Shown here: piece after piece, positions 63,315 to 64,000 of the stretch
How the letters are laid out: every line of letters begins with the position of its first letter
Numbering within the stretch: position 1 is the first letter of the stretch
Translations under genes and position numbers: made by a program
The notes under the pieces: model-generated
Told to the model about the DNA's origin: nothing
Database searches by the model: none
The model's input: only the letters and a program-made list of their open reading frames with translations
Origin: Emticicia sp. C21
GTDB taxonomy: Bacteria > Bacteroidota > Bacteroidia > Cytophagales > Spirosomataceae
Direction: 5' to 3'
Length of the DNA stretch: 64,000 bases
Assembly: GCF_003418935.1 (NCBI RefSeq)
Contig: NZ_QVMT01000001.1
Location: 970,063-1,034,062 of the forward strand

Positions 63315-64000
63315 CTAATTCAAAACATTTTTACGGTATTCTAAAGCATTTATGCCGTTGATGGCCTTGAAGCAGCGACCAAAATGGCTCTGATCGGCAA
63401 AACCGCATTCAAAAGCTACATCAGCCAGTGATTTGTTTTTCTGAGAAAGTAGCGACAGTGATTTCTCCACTTTCAGCTTTCTGATATATTCACCTATATT
63501 ACAATGAAAGTATTTAGAGAAATCTCTGGAAAGGTGAACCGGATGGATACCTAATTCGGCAGATAATTCATTGAGGCTCCATTGCTCGGCAAAAGTATCA
63601 TGCAATAATTCTTTCAACTGCCCTACCCATGTCGGATTCTTGTAGATGGTGCTTTCATTATCTCTTTCCATCTGACTCAATAATTGTAACAATAAGGTCT
63701 GAACGCCTAAAGGAGCTGTTATATCATCCGTTTTAGATTCTATAAAAATCTTATATAATATCAACTTCAATGCAGGGTTCGAAATATTCAGACTACCCAT
63801 CAGTTTATCCAAACTAAAGTCGATATCGTTAATCCATTGATGGGTTAATTCGATATGAAAGCCACGGGTAAAGCCAGGTGGTTTAATATTATAGTGAGGC
63901 TCCTGCCAGTTATGAAACAACAGACTTCCTGCATTACAATTATAGACTTCTTTCTTATTACCCTCTATCACTTTGCCTTGCAGAATAAAAGTAAAATAGG
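63315..64000 (-). CDS. AraC-family transcriptional regulator (5' end beyond window)
   Basis: The frame stays open through the right window edge (YFTFILQGKVIEG precedes the first internal candidate start at 63971), so the true start lies outside and the gene is partial. The visible part has a cupin-type ligand-sensing region (NAGSLLFHNWQEPHYNI) and a C-terminal AraC helix-turn-helix pair: LNELSAELGIHPVHLSRDFSKYF and LADVAFECGFADQSHFGRCFK, ending GINALEYRKN. Proteins of this type bind small molecules with the cupin and then activate nearby promoters. It lies upstream of the serine hydrolase on the same strand. The ligand is unknown. Confidence 0.9.
   Translation of the reverse strand, partial: YFTFILQGKVIEGNKKEVYNCNAGSLLFHNWQEPHYNIKPPGFTRGFHIELTHQWINDIDFSLDKLMGSLNISNPALKLILYKIFIESKTDDITAPLGVQTLLLQLLSQMERDNESTIYKNPTWVGQLKELLHDTFAEQWSLNELSAELGIHPVHLSRDFSKYFHCNIGEYIRKLKVEKSLSLLSQKNKSLADVAFECGFADQSHFGRCFKAINGINALEYRKNVLN

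Overview
The window looks like a chromosomal segment of a Bacteroidota bacterium, most likely class Cytophagia. The signs are hybrid two-component systems that fuse sensor, kinase, receiver and AraC domains, stand-alone LytTR regulators, very large secreted Ig/beta-propeller proteins, promoters matching the Bacteroidetes TAnnTTTG -7 element, and a Bacteroidetes-type ccm cluster. No plasmid, phage or transposase gene is visible.

Positions 1-47,300 form an accessory region built of repeated modules. A full module is a giant secreted protein gene and a small LytTR regulator gene on the minus strand, with a hybrid sensor kinase divergent on the plus strand. Module 1 holds a 4,811-residue protein (4178-18613), LytTR B (18759-19085) and a TPR-type hybrid kinase (19544-22486). 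Module 2 holds a 6,470-residue protein (22832-42244), LytTR C (42301-42636) and a propeller-type hybrid kinase (42885-46925). To the left is a module without a kinase: LytTR A, a 105-residue exported protein and a beta-helix giant that runs off the window. Each module boundary carries a degenerate piece of a tRNA-Arg(CCT) gene, and an apparently complete copy closes the array at 47023-47094. All three LytTR genes share one promoter plan: a TA[GC]TTTTG box, a fixed spacing, then two direct repeats with a 21-bp period. The giants carry exact tandem arrays of a four-cysteine 77-residue Ig-like unit, 20 copies in one and 45 in the other.

Positions 47,300-64,000 are mostly ordinary chromosome: a GH20 hexosaminidase, a lipoprotein, an exported protein of unknown function, a UvrD/PcrA helicase, a cytochrome c maturation cluster (ccmB, ccmC, ccmD-like, ccmE) followed by a DCC-family protein, feoA-feoB, a GroES-like protein, an exported thioredoxin-fold protein, a serine hydrolase and an AraC regulator cut by the window end. 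The intergenic DNA here is rich in palindromes.

Inference on how the array works: each hybrid kinase senses an envelope or extracellular signal, and the LytTR gene, transcribed as an operon with its giant, drives surface protein expression from the shared operator. Module-specific N-terminal sensors over near-identical kinase cores suggest duplicated circuits that have diverged in input.
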